Assembly (NCBI GenBank): GCA_030695925.1
Contig: JAUYOH010000158.1
Span: 1-51,042, forward strand
DNA from: Candidatus Omnitrophota bacterium
Lineage (GTDB): Bacteria > Omnitrophota > Gorgyraeia > Pluralincolimonadales > Pluralincolimonadaceae
Length of the DNA stretch: 51,042 nucleotides
Direction: 5' to 3'
The translations under genes were made by a program, and so were the position numbers. Position 1 is the stretch's first letter. Every line of letters begins with the position of its first letter. The notes below the pieces were generated by a model that was not told the DNA's origin, ran no database searches, and worked only from the letters and a program-made list of their open reading frames with translations. Positions 16,130-24,332 of the stretch are shown one piece after another.

Positions 16130-17896
16130 ATGAGAAAGCGAAGCTTGATCGCGTTGATTATTGTATTATCAGGTTATTGCATAGGGGGCTTGCCTTGTTA
16201 TGCGCAGGAGACGGCGGCGTATGAAGGAACGCAACCTGCGGGCCATGGCATTCAGATCCCCGAGACCGAGGAACAGGCTCCTGCAGAAGAGGTTTTGCCT
16301 TCTTCGCAGGAACCTATGGCCGTTACGCCCGCGCCTTCGGAAGAAAAACAGGTTGCCGCTCAAAAAGAGGGCAATGTCACGCTGGATTTTAAAGATGCCG
16401 ATATGCAGAATGTGTTACGCGTCTTAGCTTACAAGAGCGGCGTAAACATCGTCGCCAGCAAAGAGGTCGCGGGGACCGTCACCATCCGGTTAGTAGATGT
16501 CCCGTGGGAACAGGCCTTGGCAGTCATACTTAGCACGTACGGCTTCGCTTATGAACGCGACGGGAATATAATAACCGTCTCGACGATGGAGGCATTAAAG
16601 ACCAGAAGAGAAAACCAGAAACAACTGGCTGATATAGAAGGCGTGACGAGCAAGGTATTTAATCTGCAATTTCTCGACGCGGCGGATGCGAAGAAGATGC
16701 TGGAACCTCAACTGTCTCCGCAAGGAAAAATATCCGTCTTAGAGATCACCGGACAAAAAGGTTGGGAATTCGGCGCGGCGAAAGCCGGGGAGAGTACCGA
16801 GGAAGAGGGTAAAGCCGCGAGGGAAAGACGGGCGGCGAGGTCGCGGGCACTGATAATCACGGACACGCCTACTTACCTTGACAGGATAGAAAAGGTCTTA
16901 AAGGAGATAGACGTAAAACCGAGTCAGGTCCTGATCGAGGCCCGGATTATGGAAGTAAACAGGGACACATTAAAGGATCTGGGAATTGAGTATGCGACCG
17001 GTTCAAGAGTGGAGTCCCATTCGCAGACCAGGACTAACCCGGACGATCTTGTCAATTTCGGAAGGACAGAATATAGACGCGCGGTAAATAGCCGCCTCTA
17101 TTCAGAGTCTGATACAGGCGTATTTACGCCGTCTAATTTCGTTCCAAAGGCAACGGGGCTTACTCCCATTAACGCCGGGATTGAAATACTGATTAAAAGG
17201 TTATTCAGAACAAACATGGAGGTTCTGATTCATGCTCTCGAGGAAGACGTCAGGACAAATACCCTCTCCGCGCCGAGGATATTGACCTTATCCGGGCAGG
17301 AAGCAGTGATACTGGTCGGACAAAAGTATCCCATAATCGAGTCAAGCGTCTCAGGGACATCCGGTACGGCTACCGTGACTTTGGCGTATTATCAGGATAT
17401 CGGTATCCAGCTGTATGTCGTCCCGCAGATTACCGGAGACGACAAATATATAAATATGATAGTCCATCCTGTCGTATCGGCTCGAGATGGCACCGCTACA
17501 GTCGGAGGCACAAACGCTTATCCGCTATTGGTTACCAGAGAGGCCGAGACACAGGTGCTTATGGAAGACGGCGAGACCATCGTAATAGGAGGACTCTTAA
17601 AAGACGTTAAATCGCAGGGCAAGATAGGTATCCCGATCTTAAGCGATATCCCCCTCATCGGCGGCCTTTTTACGAGGCGGACTACCGATGTTGAAAAGAT
17701 AGACCTTCTGATTTTTATTACGGCAAGGATAGTCAAACCGGGCGAACTTACCGAGCAGGAGATGGCTATGGTAAAGAAAGCGATGGATGCCGGCGAGCCG
17801 AATATCGTTCCCGAAAATGTGGAGGAAAAGAAGGATAAAACAAAACCGGAGGGGTATACCAAGGCTAAAAATAAAGGGTTCTTAAAGAAGAGATAA
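16130..17896 (+). CDS. pilQ: PilQ-type outer-membrane secretin
   Basis: The 588-residue protein has a signal peptide ending near CYAQE, a Glu- and Pro-rich linker, an STN/N0-type domain with VTLDFKDADMQNVLRVLA, an N1 domain (KVFNLQFLDAADAKKML), a charged insertion of about 30 residues (GESTEEEGKAARERRAARSR), and the secretin beta-barrel domain ending with IVIGGLLKD, IPILSDIPLIGGLF and a C-terminal basic tail. No AMIN domain is seen. It forms the outer-membrane pore for the pilus. The start at 16130 follows GAGGAGG; an upstream GTG at 16115 would lie on top of that site. It ends the operon. Confidence 0.94.
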   Translation: MRKRSLIALIIVLSGYCIGGLPCYAQETAAYEGTQPAGHGIQIPETEEQAPAEEVLPSSQEPMAVTPAPSEEKQVAAQKEGNVTLDFKDADMQNVLRVLAYKSGVNIVASKEVAGTVTIRLVDVPWEQALAVILSTYGFAYERDGNIITVSTMEALKTRRENQKQLADIEGVTSKVFNLQFLDAADAKKMLEPQLSPQGKISVLEITGQKGWEFGAAKAGESTEEEGKAARERRAARSRALIITDTPTYLDRIEKVLKEIDVKPSQVLIEARIMEVNRDTLKDLGIEYATGSRVESHSQTRTNPDDLVNFGRTEYRRAVNSRLYSESDTGVFTPSNFVPKATGLTPINAGIEILIKRLFRTNMEVLIHALEEDVRTNTLSAPRILTLSGQEAVILVGQKYPIIESSVSGTSGTATVTLAYYQDIGIQLYVVPQITGDDKYINMIVHPVVSARDGTATVGGTNAYPLLVTREAETQVLMEDGETIVIGGLLKDVKSQGKIGIPILSDIPLIGGLFTRRTTDVEKIDLLIFITARIVKPGELTEQEMAMVKKAMDAGEPNIVPENVEEKKDKTKPEGYTKAKNKGFLKKR

Positions 17897-17909
17897 CGCG
17901 TTTTTGTCA

Positions 17910-17948
17910 AAAAAGGCATAGCGTGTCGAAAAAGGCGAATGCCTTTTT
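17910..17948 (+). terminator. Terminator with two alternative stems, after pilQ
   Basis: AAAAAGGC (17929-17936) pairs with GCCTTTTT (17941-17948) around a GAAT loop, giving a compact terminator-like hairpin ending in T. The same right arm can instead pair as ATGCCTTTTT (17939-17948) with AAAAAGGCAT (17910-17919). The two left arms come from a short direct repeat. It lies 33 nt before the next gene, so some read-through is likely. Confidence 0.65.
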
Positions 17949-17980
17949 ATTTTCGCGCTTGCCGGAGAGAAGGAGAAGAG

Positions 17981-18280
17981 ATGAGAAAATATTTTTTGAT
18001 ATCGGTCGTGTCACTTCTATTTTTAATTTCGGTATCATCGATGACGCTTTTGGCCGTCACCGCGGATTTCGAAGGAGAGTTTGCTAATGCCACACAGATG
18101 ACGGGCAGGATGGCTTCAGGGGCGGTGAAGGACACGGATTATCTGGTCAAAGGCACGACAAGAGTCTTGCACGAAGAGAATATGGCGATACTCGCCCAGA
18201 TCGATAAATTGCATAAAGAGATAGCCGACCTCAAGAAGGAGATCGAGGACGTAAAGGATATAGTCGAAGGTGGAAACTGA
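17981..18280 (+). CDS. Small exported coiled-coil protein of unknown function
   Basis: The 99-residue protein has a signal-peptide-like N-terminus (about 3-26, LISVVSLLFLISVSSMTLLA), a short middle region (FEGEFANATQMTGRMASG) and a C-terminal coiled coil (about 62-98, with LHKEIADLKKEIEDVKDIV). I do not recognise the family. The ATG at 17981 follows GAAGGAGAAG; the longer reading frame from 17939 begins within the terminator and is rejected. The 3' end overlaps the next gene by 11 bases. As the last gene of the pilus block it may act in the periplasm with the secretin complex; that is inference only. Confidence 0.75.
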   Translation: MRKYFLISVVSLLFLISVSSMTLLAVTADFEGEFANATQMTGRMASGAVKDTDYLVKGTTRVLHEENMAILAQIDKLHKEIADLKKEIEDVKDIVEGGN

Positions 18281-18584
18281 CCGCCAAGTCTTTAAGGTCA
18301 TATTCGCTAAGAAAGGCCAGATGAAATACATATCCCACCTGGATTTATTGAGGCTCTTTGGGCGCGCGGCGCGCAGGGCCGGTATACCACTTATTTTATC
18401 GAAGGGATTCAGTCCCCGCCCTAAGATGAGCCTTAAGCGGGCATTGAAGTTAGGGCTGGAGAGCGAGGCGGAAGAGGGGATCTTTCAAGTCGCCGCGCCG
18501 ATGACGGCGGAGGATTTCAGGGACAGATTACAGGCACAATTGCCCGAGGGGATAACCATTAAAAATATAGAGGTCATAACTTAA
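18270..18584 (+). CDS. DUF2344 (TIGR03936) protein, half length
   Basis: The 104-residue protein matches the N-terminal half of DUF2344, a family usually about 200 residues long and linked to the TIGR03960 radical SAM protein. Hallmarks are KYISHLDLLRLF, RRAGIPLILSKGFSPRPKMS and the acidic LESEAEEGIFQV stretch. The GTG start at 18270 is chosen because homology begins before the first internal ATG; it overlaps the previous gene. The stop is directly followed by rng (TAAATG), so the missing C-terminal half is not hidden downstream. Its family partner lies at 245-1897, across the pilus block. Confidence 0.82.
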   Translation: METDRQVFKVIFAKKGQMKYISHLDLLRLFGRAARRAGIPLILSKGFSPRPKMSLKRALKLGLESEAEEGIFQVAAPMTAEDFRDRLQAQLPEGITIKNIEVIT

Positions 18585-20078
18585 ATGAATAAAGAGATTT
18601 TGATAAACGTCGAGCCGCAGGAGAAGCGGCTCGCGATAATCGAAAATAAGGCGCTTGAGGAATTTTCGGTCGAGAGGATCGGCGTAACGCGGCTGGTCGG
18701 GAATGTATATAAAGGAAGGGTCAGTTCCATCGTGCCCGCGGTAAAGGCGGCATTCGTGAATCTAGGGCTGGAGAAGAACGGCTATCTTTATATGGCAGAT
18801 ATCGTCGGACTGGGCATGGAATTTGATGCCCTCGAAAAAGAAGAACAAGACCTGCATCCTCCAAAGGGGATCCAGCCGCATCAATCCATCGAGCAGTTAT
18901 TAAAGAAAGGGCAGGAGGTCCTTATTCAGGTGACCAAGGAGCCTTTCGGGACAAAAGGCGCCCGCCTGACAACCCATATCTCTCTGCCGGGCAGGTATAT
19001 CGTCTTATTGCCGTATGACAGGCATCTGGGGATCTCGCGCCGTATCTCGGATGACAAGGAGCGCGTGCGCCTAAAGGATATCTTAAGACAGCTTGAGGTC
19101 CCGAGCGAGATGGGCGTCATCATAAGGACAGTTGGCATCGACAAGTCAAAGCGCGACCTCTCGAGAGATCTGAAGTATCTACTCGGCCTATGGCGAAAGA
19201 TAAAGATAAGCGCCTCGCGCAAGGCGGCACCGGCGCTTCTGCATGAGGAATACGATCTGGTATTGAGGATAGCAAGGGATTATTTAACCGAGGACGTGGA
19301 GAAACTTATAATAGACTCGAGGGATGAGTATAGGAAGATACAACATTTCTTGAGCGCCGTCTCCCCGCATCTAAGGTCAAAGGTGGAATTATATGAAGGC
19401 GATATACCGTTATTTGACAGGAAGGCGATAGAGAAGGAGATAGAGAAGATATTCGAGAGGAAGGTGCACCTGAGGTCCGGCGGTTATATCGTCATAGAGC
19501 CGACCGAGGGGCTTGTGGCCATAGACGTAAACAGCGGCAAATTTACCGAGAAGAAGAATCTCGAGGAGACCGCCTTCGCGATAAATACCGAGGCCGCCAG
19601 GGAGATCGCGCGCCAGATCCGGTTGCGGGACTTAGGCGGGATAATCGTCATAGATTTCATAGATATGATGCAGGCCGGGCACAGGCGCAAAGTCTTTGAG
19701 GCGCTTATAGGCGCGTTGAAACGCGACAAGGCGAAGACCGATGTCTCGCCGCTCTCGGAATTATGCCTTGTAGAGATGACGCGCCAGAGGATGAGAAGGA
19801 GTCTGGAGAGCGTATCTTTCAGGGAGTGTCCGTATTGCCAGGGCAAGGGCCTCATAAAGTCGGTGTCGACGATATCTATTCAGGCGTTAAGGAAAGTCAA
19901 GAAATACCTTAAAGAGACGAAGAAGAAACAGGTCGAACTTCACGTCCATCCTGAGGTCGCCTCGCGCCTCTTTAACGAGGACCGTCAGGCGATAGAGTCT
20001 ATAGAGCGGGGCTTCCGCGGCAAGATAATCGTCAAAGCCGACCCGATATTGCATGTGGAAGATATAAAGCTGATATAA
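18585..20078 (+). CDS. rng: Ribonuclease G/E family endoribonuclease
   Basis: The 497-residue protein is the catalytic core of RNase E/G, without the disordered C-terminal scaffold of E. coli RNase E. It shows an S1-like N-terminus (VYKGRVSSIVPAVKAAFV), the 5'-sensor and DNase I-like regions (VAIDVNSGKFTEKKNLEETA and GGIIVIDFIDM, carrying the metal-binding Asp residues) and the zinc-link CPYCQGKG. It cleaves single-stranded RNA in mRNA decay and rRNA maturation. It begins right after the DUF2344 stop. Confidence 0.95.
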   Translation: MNKEILINVEPQEKRLAIIENKALEEFSVERIGVTRLVGNVYKGRVSSIVPAVKAAFVNLGLEKNGYLYMADIVGLGMEFDALEKEEQDLHPPKGIQPHQSIEQLLKKGQEVLIQVTKEPFGTKGARLTTHISLPGRYIVLLPYDRHLGISRRISDDKERVRLKDILRQLEVPSEMGVIIRTVGIDKSKRDLSRDLKYLLGLWRKIKISASRKAAPALLHEEYDLVLRIARDYLTEDVEKLIIDSRDEYRKIQHFLSAVSPHLRSKVELYEGDIPLFDRKAIEKEIEKIFERKVHLRSGGYIVIEPTEGLVAIDVNSGKFTEKKNLEETAFAINTEAAREIARQIRLRDLGGIIVIDFIDMMQAGHRRKVFEALIGALKRDKAKTDVSPLSELCLVEMTRQRMRRSLESVSFRECPYCQGKGLIKSVSTISIQALRKVKKYLKETKKKQVELHVHPEVASRLFNEDRQAIESIERGFRGKIIVKADPILHVEDIKLI

Positions 20079-20082
20079 GTTA

Positions 20083-20111
20083 TTGACACTTCAGGCGATT
20101 TAGGGTATAAT
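20083..20111 (+). promoter_or_regulatory. Consensus sigma70 promoter of rplU-rpmA
   Basis: TTGACA (20083-20088), 17 bases, TATAAT (20106-20111): a perfect match to the sigma70 consensus at the optimal spacing. Transcription would start near 20118, giving a leader of about 17 nt with GGAGGAG before rplU. Confidence 0.93.
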
Positions 20112-20134
20112 CTCACGAAAAATGGAGGAGTTTC

Positions 20135-20449
20135 ATGTACGCGGTCATTCAAACAGGCGGAAAGCAATATAAGGTAACTAAAGGGGATGCGATAATCGTA
20201 GAGCGCTTAACTATCCCCGAAAAGGAGAAGGAAATCACCATAAAAGAGGTTCTTTTGATATCCGACGGCAAGGAAGTCAAGGTCGGTAAGCCCTTAATTA
20301 AGGATGCTAAGGTGGTCTGTGAAGTTATAGGCGACTTTAAGGACAAAAAAGTCATATCCTACAAGTACAGGAGAAGGAAAGACTCCAGATGGATGAAAGG
20401 CCACCGTCAGGTATTAACCAAACTTAAAGTAAAAGAGATAAAGGTATAA
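20135..20449 (+). CDS. rplU: 50S ribosomal protein L21
   Basis: The 104-residue protein starts [14 protein letters not shown] and ends in [19 protein letters not shown], with the basic loop KYRRRKD typical of L21. It binds 23S rRNA. It is transcribed from its own strong promoter and followed by rpmA. A strong ribosome binding site (GGAGGAG) precedes the ATG. The leader is too short for a folded autoregulatory structure. Confidence 0.98.
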   Translation: MYAVIQTGGKQYKVTKGDAIIVERLTIPEKEKEITIKEVLLISDGKEVKVGKPLIKDAKVVCEVIGDFKDKKVISYKYRRRKDSRWMKGHRQVLTKLKVKEIKV

Positions 20450-20462
20450 AGGAGAGATAGAA

Positions 20463-20705
20463 ATGGCTCATCATAAAGGTCAAGGTTCAACCAGAAACGG
20501 CCGCGACAGCAATTCCCAGAGGCTGGGGATTAAAGCTTACGGCGGAGAGAAGGTCACGGCGGGAAGCATCATCGTCAGGCAGCGCGGGACTCCGTATAAA
20601 GCGGGGCTGAACGTCGGAAGAGGAAAAGACGACACCCTGTTCGCTTTAAAAGACGGCGTTGTAACTTTCACAAGGTCAAAATTAGTCAGCATCCTTCCAC
20701 AATAA
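20463..20705 (+). CDS. rpmA: 50S ribosomal protein L27
   Basis: The 80-residue protein starts [20 protein letters not shown] and contains [17 protein letters not shown], both standard L27 features. The N-terminal tail of L27 reaches the peptidyl transferase centre. There is no Firmicutes-type cleaved extension. It is co-transcribed with rplU (13-nt gap). Confidence 0.98.
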   Translation: MAHHKGQGSTRNGRDSNSQRLGIKAYGGEKVTAGSIIVRQRGTPYKAGLNVGRGKDDTLFALKDGVVTFTRSKLVSILPQ

Positions 20706-20720
20706 AAGCCAAAAACTAAA

Positions 20721-21695
20721 GTGTTCGTCGATACCGCGAAGATCCATGTCAAAGCAGGTGATGGCGGTAACGGTTGCCAGAGTCTTTATAAAGACAGGTA
20801 CTCCCGCTATCCGGTCCCCAATGGGGGGGGCGGCGGCAGGGGCGGCAATGTCGTAATAAAGGTCAACGAGAACATTCACACCCTTTTGGATTTTCAATAC
20901 CGGCAGCACTTCAAGGCAAAAAAAGGCGAAAACGGCTCTTCAAATAATAAAAAAGGTAAAGGCGGCGAGGATTGCGTTATAGAGGTCCCGCCCGGCACCA
21001 TCGTTAAGGATTTCACGGCAGGCATTACCTTAAGGGATCTGACAAGACCCGGCGAAGAAGTCCTCATCGCTAAGGGCGGAGAGGGCGGACGCGGCAACGC
21101 CTCAAAGAAGCCCGCGACAGAAGGAAAGCCCGGAGAAGAGAAGATATTACTCTTAGAGCTGAAACTCATCGCCGACTGCGGGATCATCGGTTTTCCGAAC
21201 GCCGGTAAGTCGACCCTTATCTCGAAGATCTCCAAGGCGAGGCCCAAGATAGCGTCGTATCCTTTTACGACAAAAGAGCCTGTCCTCGGCATAGTCGAGT
21301 ACAGGCCGGATCATTTATTTAAGGTAGCGGATATTCCGGGTTTGATAGAAGGCGCGCATCAGGGGAAGGGCCTCGGCGATAAATTCCTGCGCCACATAGA
21401 GCGGACAAGGCTTTTGATACACATCATAGATATGGCCGGAGTCGACGGCCGAGATCCAGTTTCGGATTACGAATCTTTGAATAATGAGTTGAAACAATAC
21501 GAACACCATCTGGATAAAAGGCACCAGATAATCGTTGCCAACAAGATGGACATAGACGGCGCAAGGGATAATTTAAAGGAATTTAAGGAGAAGATCAAAA
21601 AAGATATTTTCCCGATCTCGGCATTGACCGGAGAGGGATTGGAAGAATTGGTTGAGGCAGTCGCGAAGAAATTGGATAAATTAAATGAGAGATAA
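20721..21695 (+). CDS. obgE: GTPase ObgE/CgtA
   Basis: The 324-residue ribosome-assembly and stress GTPase has the glycine-rich Obg fold (1-155; [18 protein letters not shown]), then the G domain with G1 GFPNAGKST, the [16 protein letters not shown] switch, NKMD and SALTGEGL. The C-terminal OCT domain of some homologues is absent, a common state. The start is GTG with no obvious Shine-Dalgarno; coupling to rpmA is likely. The stop overlaps proB by 11 bases. Confidence 0.96.
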   Translation: MFVDTAKIHVKAGDGGNGCQSLYKDRYSRYPVPNGGGGGRGGNVVIKVNENIHTLLDFQYRQHFKAKKGENGSSNNKKGKGGEDCVIEVPPGTIVKDFTAGITLRDLTRPGEEVLIAKGGEGGRGNASKKPATEGKPGEEKILLLELKLIADCGIIGFPNAGKSTLISKISKARPKIASYPFTTKEPVLGIVEYRPDHLFKVADIPGLIEGAHQGKGLGDKFLRHIERTRLLIHIIDMAGVDGRDPVSDYESLNNELKQYEHHLDKRHQIIVANKMDIDGARDNLKEFKEKIKKDIFPISALTGEGLEELVEAVAKKLDKLNER

Positions 21696-22482
21696 TTTCC
21701 TTTCGAATCTTAAATTGGTGGTCGTCAAGGTAGGGACGTCGACATTCACGTCGAGGTCCAATCCTATGGACAGGCGCGCCATAAAGAACATCTCCAGGCA
21801 GGTATGCGAGCTTCTGGATAAAGGGATCAAGGTCGTCCTCGTAAGCTCAGGCGCTATCGGCGCGGGCATGCACCTTCTGGGGCTCAAGTCGCGTCCCAGG
21901 ACGCTTGAACACCTTCAGGCCGCCGCGGCTATCGGACAGATCCAGCTGATGAAGGCGTATGATGAATATTTTAAGGAGCACCGCCGCAAGGTCGCGCAGG
22001 TCCTGTTGATACGCGATGATCTCGAGGAGAGGAAGAGGCGCGTCAACGTGAAGACCACGATCTTTACCATACTCGAATACGGCGCGGTCCCTATCATAAA
22101 CGAGAATGACACTGTCTCGGCAGATGAGATAAAGATCGGCGACAACGATACGCTCGCGAGCCTTGTGACGAAACTGCTCGGGGCCGATCTTCTTATAATA
22201 CTTTCCGATGTCGACGGCCTTTACAGCCACATGGGAAAGAAAGAAGTGGTCGATACGGTAAAGGAGATAGACAGGAAGATCGAAGAGCTTGCCCGCGGCA
22301 CTGATAAGGACGTATGTGTCGGCGGGATGTCGACAAAGATAAAGGCGGCCAAAGTTGTCACCGAAGCCGGAATTCCCATGGTCATAGCCAACGGCCAGAC
22401 AGAAGAGATCCTAACGAGGATCGTCAACAAGGAAAGAGTCGGGACTATCTTTATACCCCGGTCCAAAAGGAGTACGTCCTAA
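21685..22482 (+). CDS. proB: Glutamate 5-kinase
   Basis: The 265-residue protein is an amino-acid kinase that phosphorylates glutamate in the first step of proline synthesis. Motifs include VVKVGTSTFTS, VSSGAIGAGM, PIINENDTVS, FGDND-like IGDNDTLASLV, LSDVDGLY and GGMSTKIKAA. It lacks the C-terminal PUA domain of the E. coli enzyme, which ends the protein about 100 residues earlier. Its start overlaps obgE and it abuts proA, giving a proBA pair. Confidence 0.95.
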   Translation: MRDNFLSNLKLVVVKVGTSTFTSRSNPMDRRAIKNISRQVCELLDKGIKVVLVSSGAIGAGMHLLGLKSRPRTLEHLQAAAAIGQIQLMKAYDEYFKEHRRKVAQVLLIRDDLEERKRRVNVKTTIFTILEYGAVPIINENDTVSADEIKIGDNDTLASLVTKLLGADLLIILSDVDGLYSHMGKKEVVDTVKEIDRKIEELARGTDKDVCVGGMSTKIKAAKVVTEAGIPMVIANGQTEEILTRIVNKERVGTIFIPRSKRSTS

Positions 22483-23742
22483 ATGAGCGATTTGAAAAAG
22501 GACATAATCGCTATTGCCCGGGATGCGAAAAATGCGTCTTTCCTTATGGGGCATATATCATCAGCCGCCAAGGATAAGGCGCTTTTGGCGATGGCCGCCG
22601 GCCTCGAGAAGAATAAGGCGCGTATCCTTTCCGCGAATAAAAAAGACGTCCTTGCAGCCAAAAATAAAAAATTAAAGGCCGCTTTTATCGATAGGTTGAC
22701 CTTGAACGATAAGAGGATAAAGGCGATGTCGGATTCGCTGCGCCAGGTCGCGGCTATACACGACCCGATAGGCGAAATCATAAAGATATGGACAAGGCCC
22801 AACGGCCTCTGGATAGGAAAATTAAGAGTTCCGCTCGGTGTGATCGGAGTGATTTATGAATCGCGCCCGAACGTCACCGCCGACTGCATCGGCCTGTGCC
22901 TAAAATCCGGAAACAGCGCCATCCTGCGGGGCGGCAGTGAAGCGATAAATTCCAACATCGCTATCTATATTGTACTTAATGAAGCCGCAAGAAGATGCGG
23001 GATTCCCGACGGGGCGATCAATCTAATCAAGACAACCGACAGGAAGGCGGTCCATACTCTGCTTACTTTAAGCGATTACGTGGACCTCATCATACCCCGG
23101 GGCGGCGAGAGCCTGATAAAGGAAGTCGCCGGGCGTTCGCTGATACCCGTGCTCAAACATTACAAAGGCGTCTGCCATATCTACGTCGATGAAGACGCGG
23201 ACTTACATATGGCGGAGAAGATATGTTTTAACGCTAAAGTGCAGCGTCCATTTGTCTGCAACGCGATGGAGACACTGCTGGTCAGCAGGGATGTCGCGGC
23301 TCGTTTTCTGCCTTCGATGGTCAAGAAATATAAAGAAGCAGGAGTAGAGATAAGAGGCTGTCCCCTGACCAGAAAGATAGTCAAAGATATCAAGGCGGCG
23401 ACCGAGAAGGACTGGTCAACGGAATATCTGGATCTTATGCTTTCTATAAAGGTGGTCAAGGACCTCGAAGAGGCGATCGAGCATATAAATAAATACAGCA
23501 CAAAACTTTCGGATGCTATAGTGACCGAGAATTACCATAACTCTGTCGAGTTCCTGAAAAAGGTGGACTCGGCCGCTGTTTACGTCAATGCTTCCACGCG
23601 CTTTACCGACGGAGGAGAATTCGGTTTTGGGGCGGAGATAGGCATATCGACGGATAAATTCCACGCCCGCGGCCCGGTCGGCGCCGAGGAACTGACGAGT
23701 TATAAATACATTGTCTTCGGAAGCGGGCAGATAAGGGAATAA
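22483..23742 (+). CDS. proA: Gamma-glutamyl phosphate reductase
   Basis: The 419-residue NADPH-dependent reductase makes glutamate semialdehyde from the ProB product. It shows GVIGVIYESRPNVTAD, the catalytic Cys in KVQRPFVCNAMETLLV, and ASTRFTDGGEFGFGAEIGIS near the C-terminus. It starts directly after the proB stop. The length is usual for ProA. Confidence 0.97.
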   Translation: MSDLKKDIIAIARDAKNASFLMGHISSAAKDKALLAMAAGLEKNKARILSANKKDVLAAKNKKLKAAFIDRLTLNDKRIKAMSDSLRQVAAIHDPIGEIIKIWTRPNGLWIGKLRVPLGVIGVIYESRPNVTADCIGLCLKSGNSAILRGGSEAINSNIAIYIVLNEAARRCGIPDGAINLIKTTDRKAVHTLLTLSDYVDLIIPRGGESLIKEVAGRSLIPVLKHYKGVCHIYVDEDADLHMAEKICFNAKVQRPFVCNAMETLLVSRDVAARFLPSMVKKYKEAGVEIRGCPLTRKIVKDIKAATEKDWSTEYLDLMLSIKVVKDLEEAIEHINKYSTKLSDAIVTENYHNSVEFLKKVDSAAVYVNASTRFTDGGEFGFGAEIGISTDKFHARGPVGAEELTSYKYIVFGSGQIRE

Positions 23743-23748
23743 GAATAT

Positions 23749-24318
23749 ATGCGGATAGGGATACTGGGCGGCACGTTTGATCCGATACACGTCGGTCACC
23801 TTGTTCTGGCCGAAGAGGCGAAAGAGAAATTAAATCTCGATAAGGTCATCTTTGTCCCCGCTTACATATCGCCGCATAAGAAGGACGAGGAACTCGCGGA
23901 GCCGAACGACAGGTTCAAGATGGTGGAACTCGCTACGAGGGGCAACCCTTCATTTGATGTATCCGCTTTTGAGATAGACGCGAAGACCACCTCTTATTCG
24001 GTTGAGACATTAAAGGCGTTCAAAAAGAAGTACGGGGAGGACGCGAATCTTTTTTTTGTAACCGGCGCGGATTCTTTGGGAGAACTCTTCTCGTGGAAGG
24101 AGCTCGATCAGATATTTAAATTGTCCCACTTTATCGTGGCCAACCGCCCGGGATACACCATCGCGAACGTCCCGACGGGAGTTGACGTCGTAACCATTAC
24201 ATCTCTTGAGATATCGTCCTCCCTGATACGCAAGAAGATAAAAGAGGGCAAGTCCATAAGATATCTGGTGCCGGAGCCGGTCAGAGAGTACATCATAGCT
24301 AGAAGGTTATATAAATAA
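23749..24318 (+). CDS. nadD: Nicotinate-nucleotide adenylyltransferase
   Basis: The 189-residue NAD-synthesis enzyme transfers AMP to nicotinate mononucleotide. The nucleotidyltransferase motif GGTFDPIHVGH is at 6-16, and the C-terminal ISSSLIRKKIKEGKSIRYLV holds the SxSxxR signature (as EISSSLIR). Length is typical. It lies 6 nt after proA; nadD commonly sits near obgE and rsfS. Confidence 0.96.
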   Translation: MRIGILGGTFDPIHVGHLVLAEEAKEKLNLDKVIFVPAYISPHKKDEELAEPNDRFKMVELATRGNPSFDVSAFEIDAKTTSYSVETLKAFKKKYGEDANLFFVTGADSLGELFSWKELDQIFKLSHFIVANRPGYTIANVPTGVDVVTITSLEISSSLIRKKIKEGKSIRYLVPEPVREYIIARRLYK

Positions 24319-24332
24319 GTGAGGGCCTAACG

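Noticed and set aside
17901-17945. Short CRISPR-like or tandem repeat (GTCAAAAAAGGC / GTCGAAAAAGGC)
   Set aside because: There are only two imperfect copies, explained by the alternative arms of the terminator.
20112-20134. L21 autoregulatory leader RNA
   Set aside because: The leader from the consensus promoter is only about 17 nt, too short for a structured element.
24319-24332. Magnesium riboswitch before corA
   Set aside because: Only 14 nt separate nadD from corA; there is no room for an M-box or mgtA-type leader.
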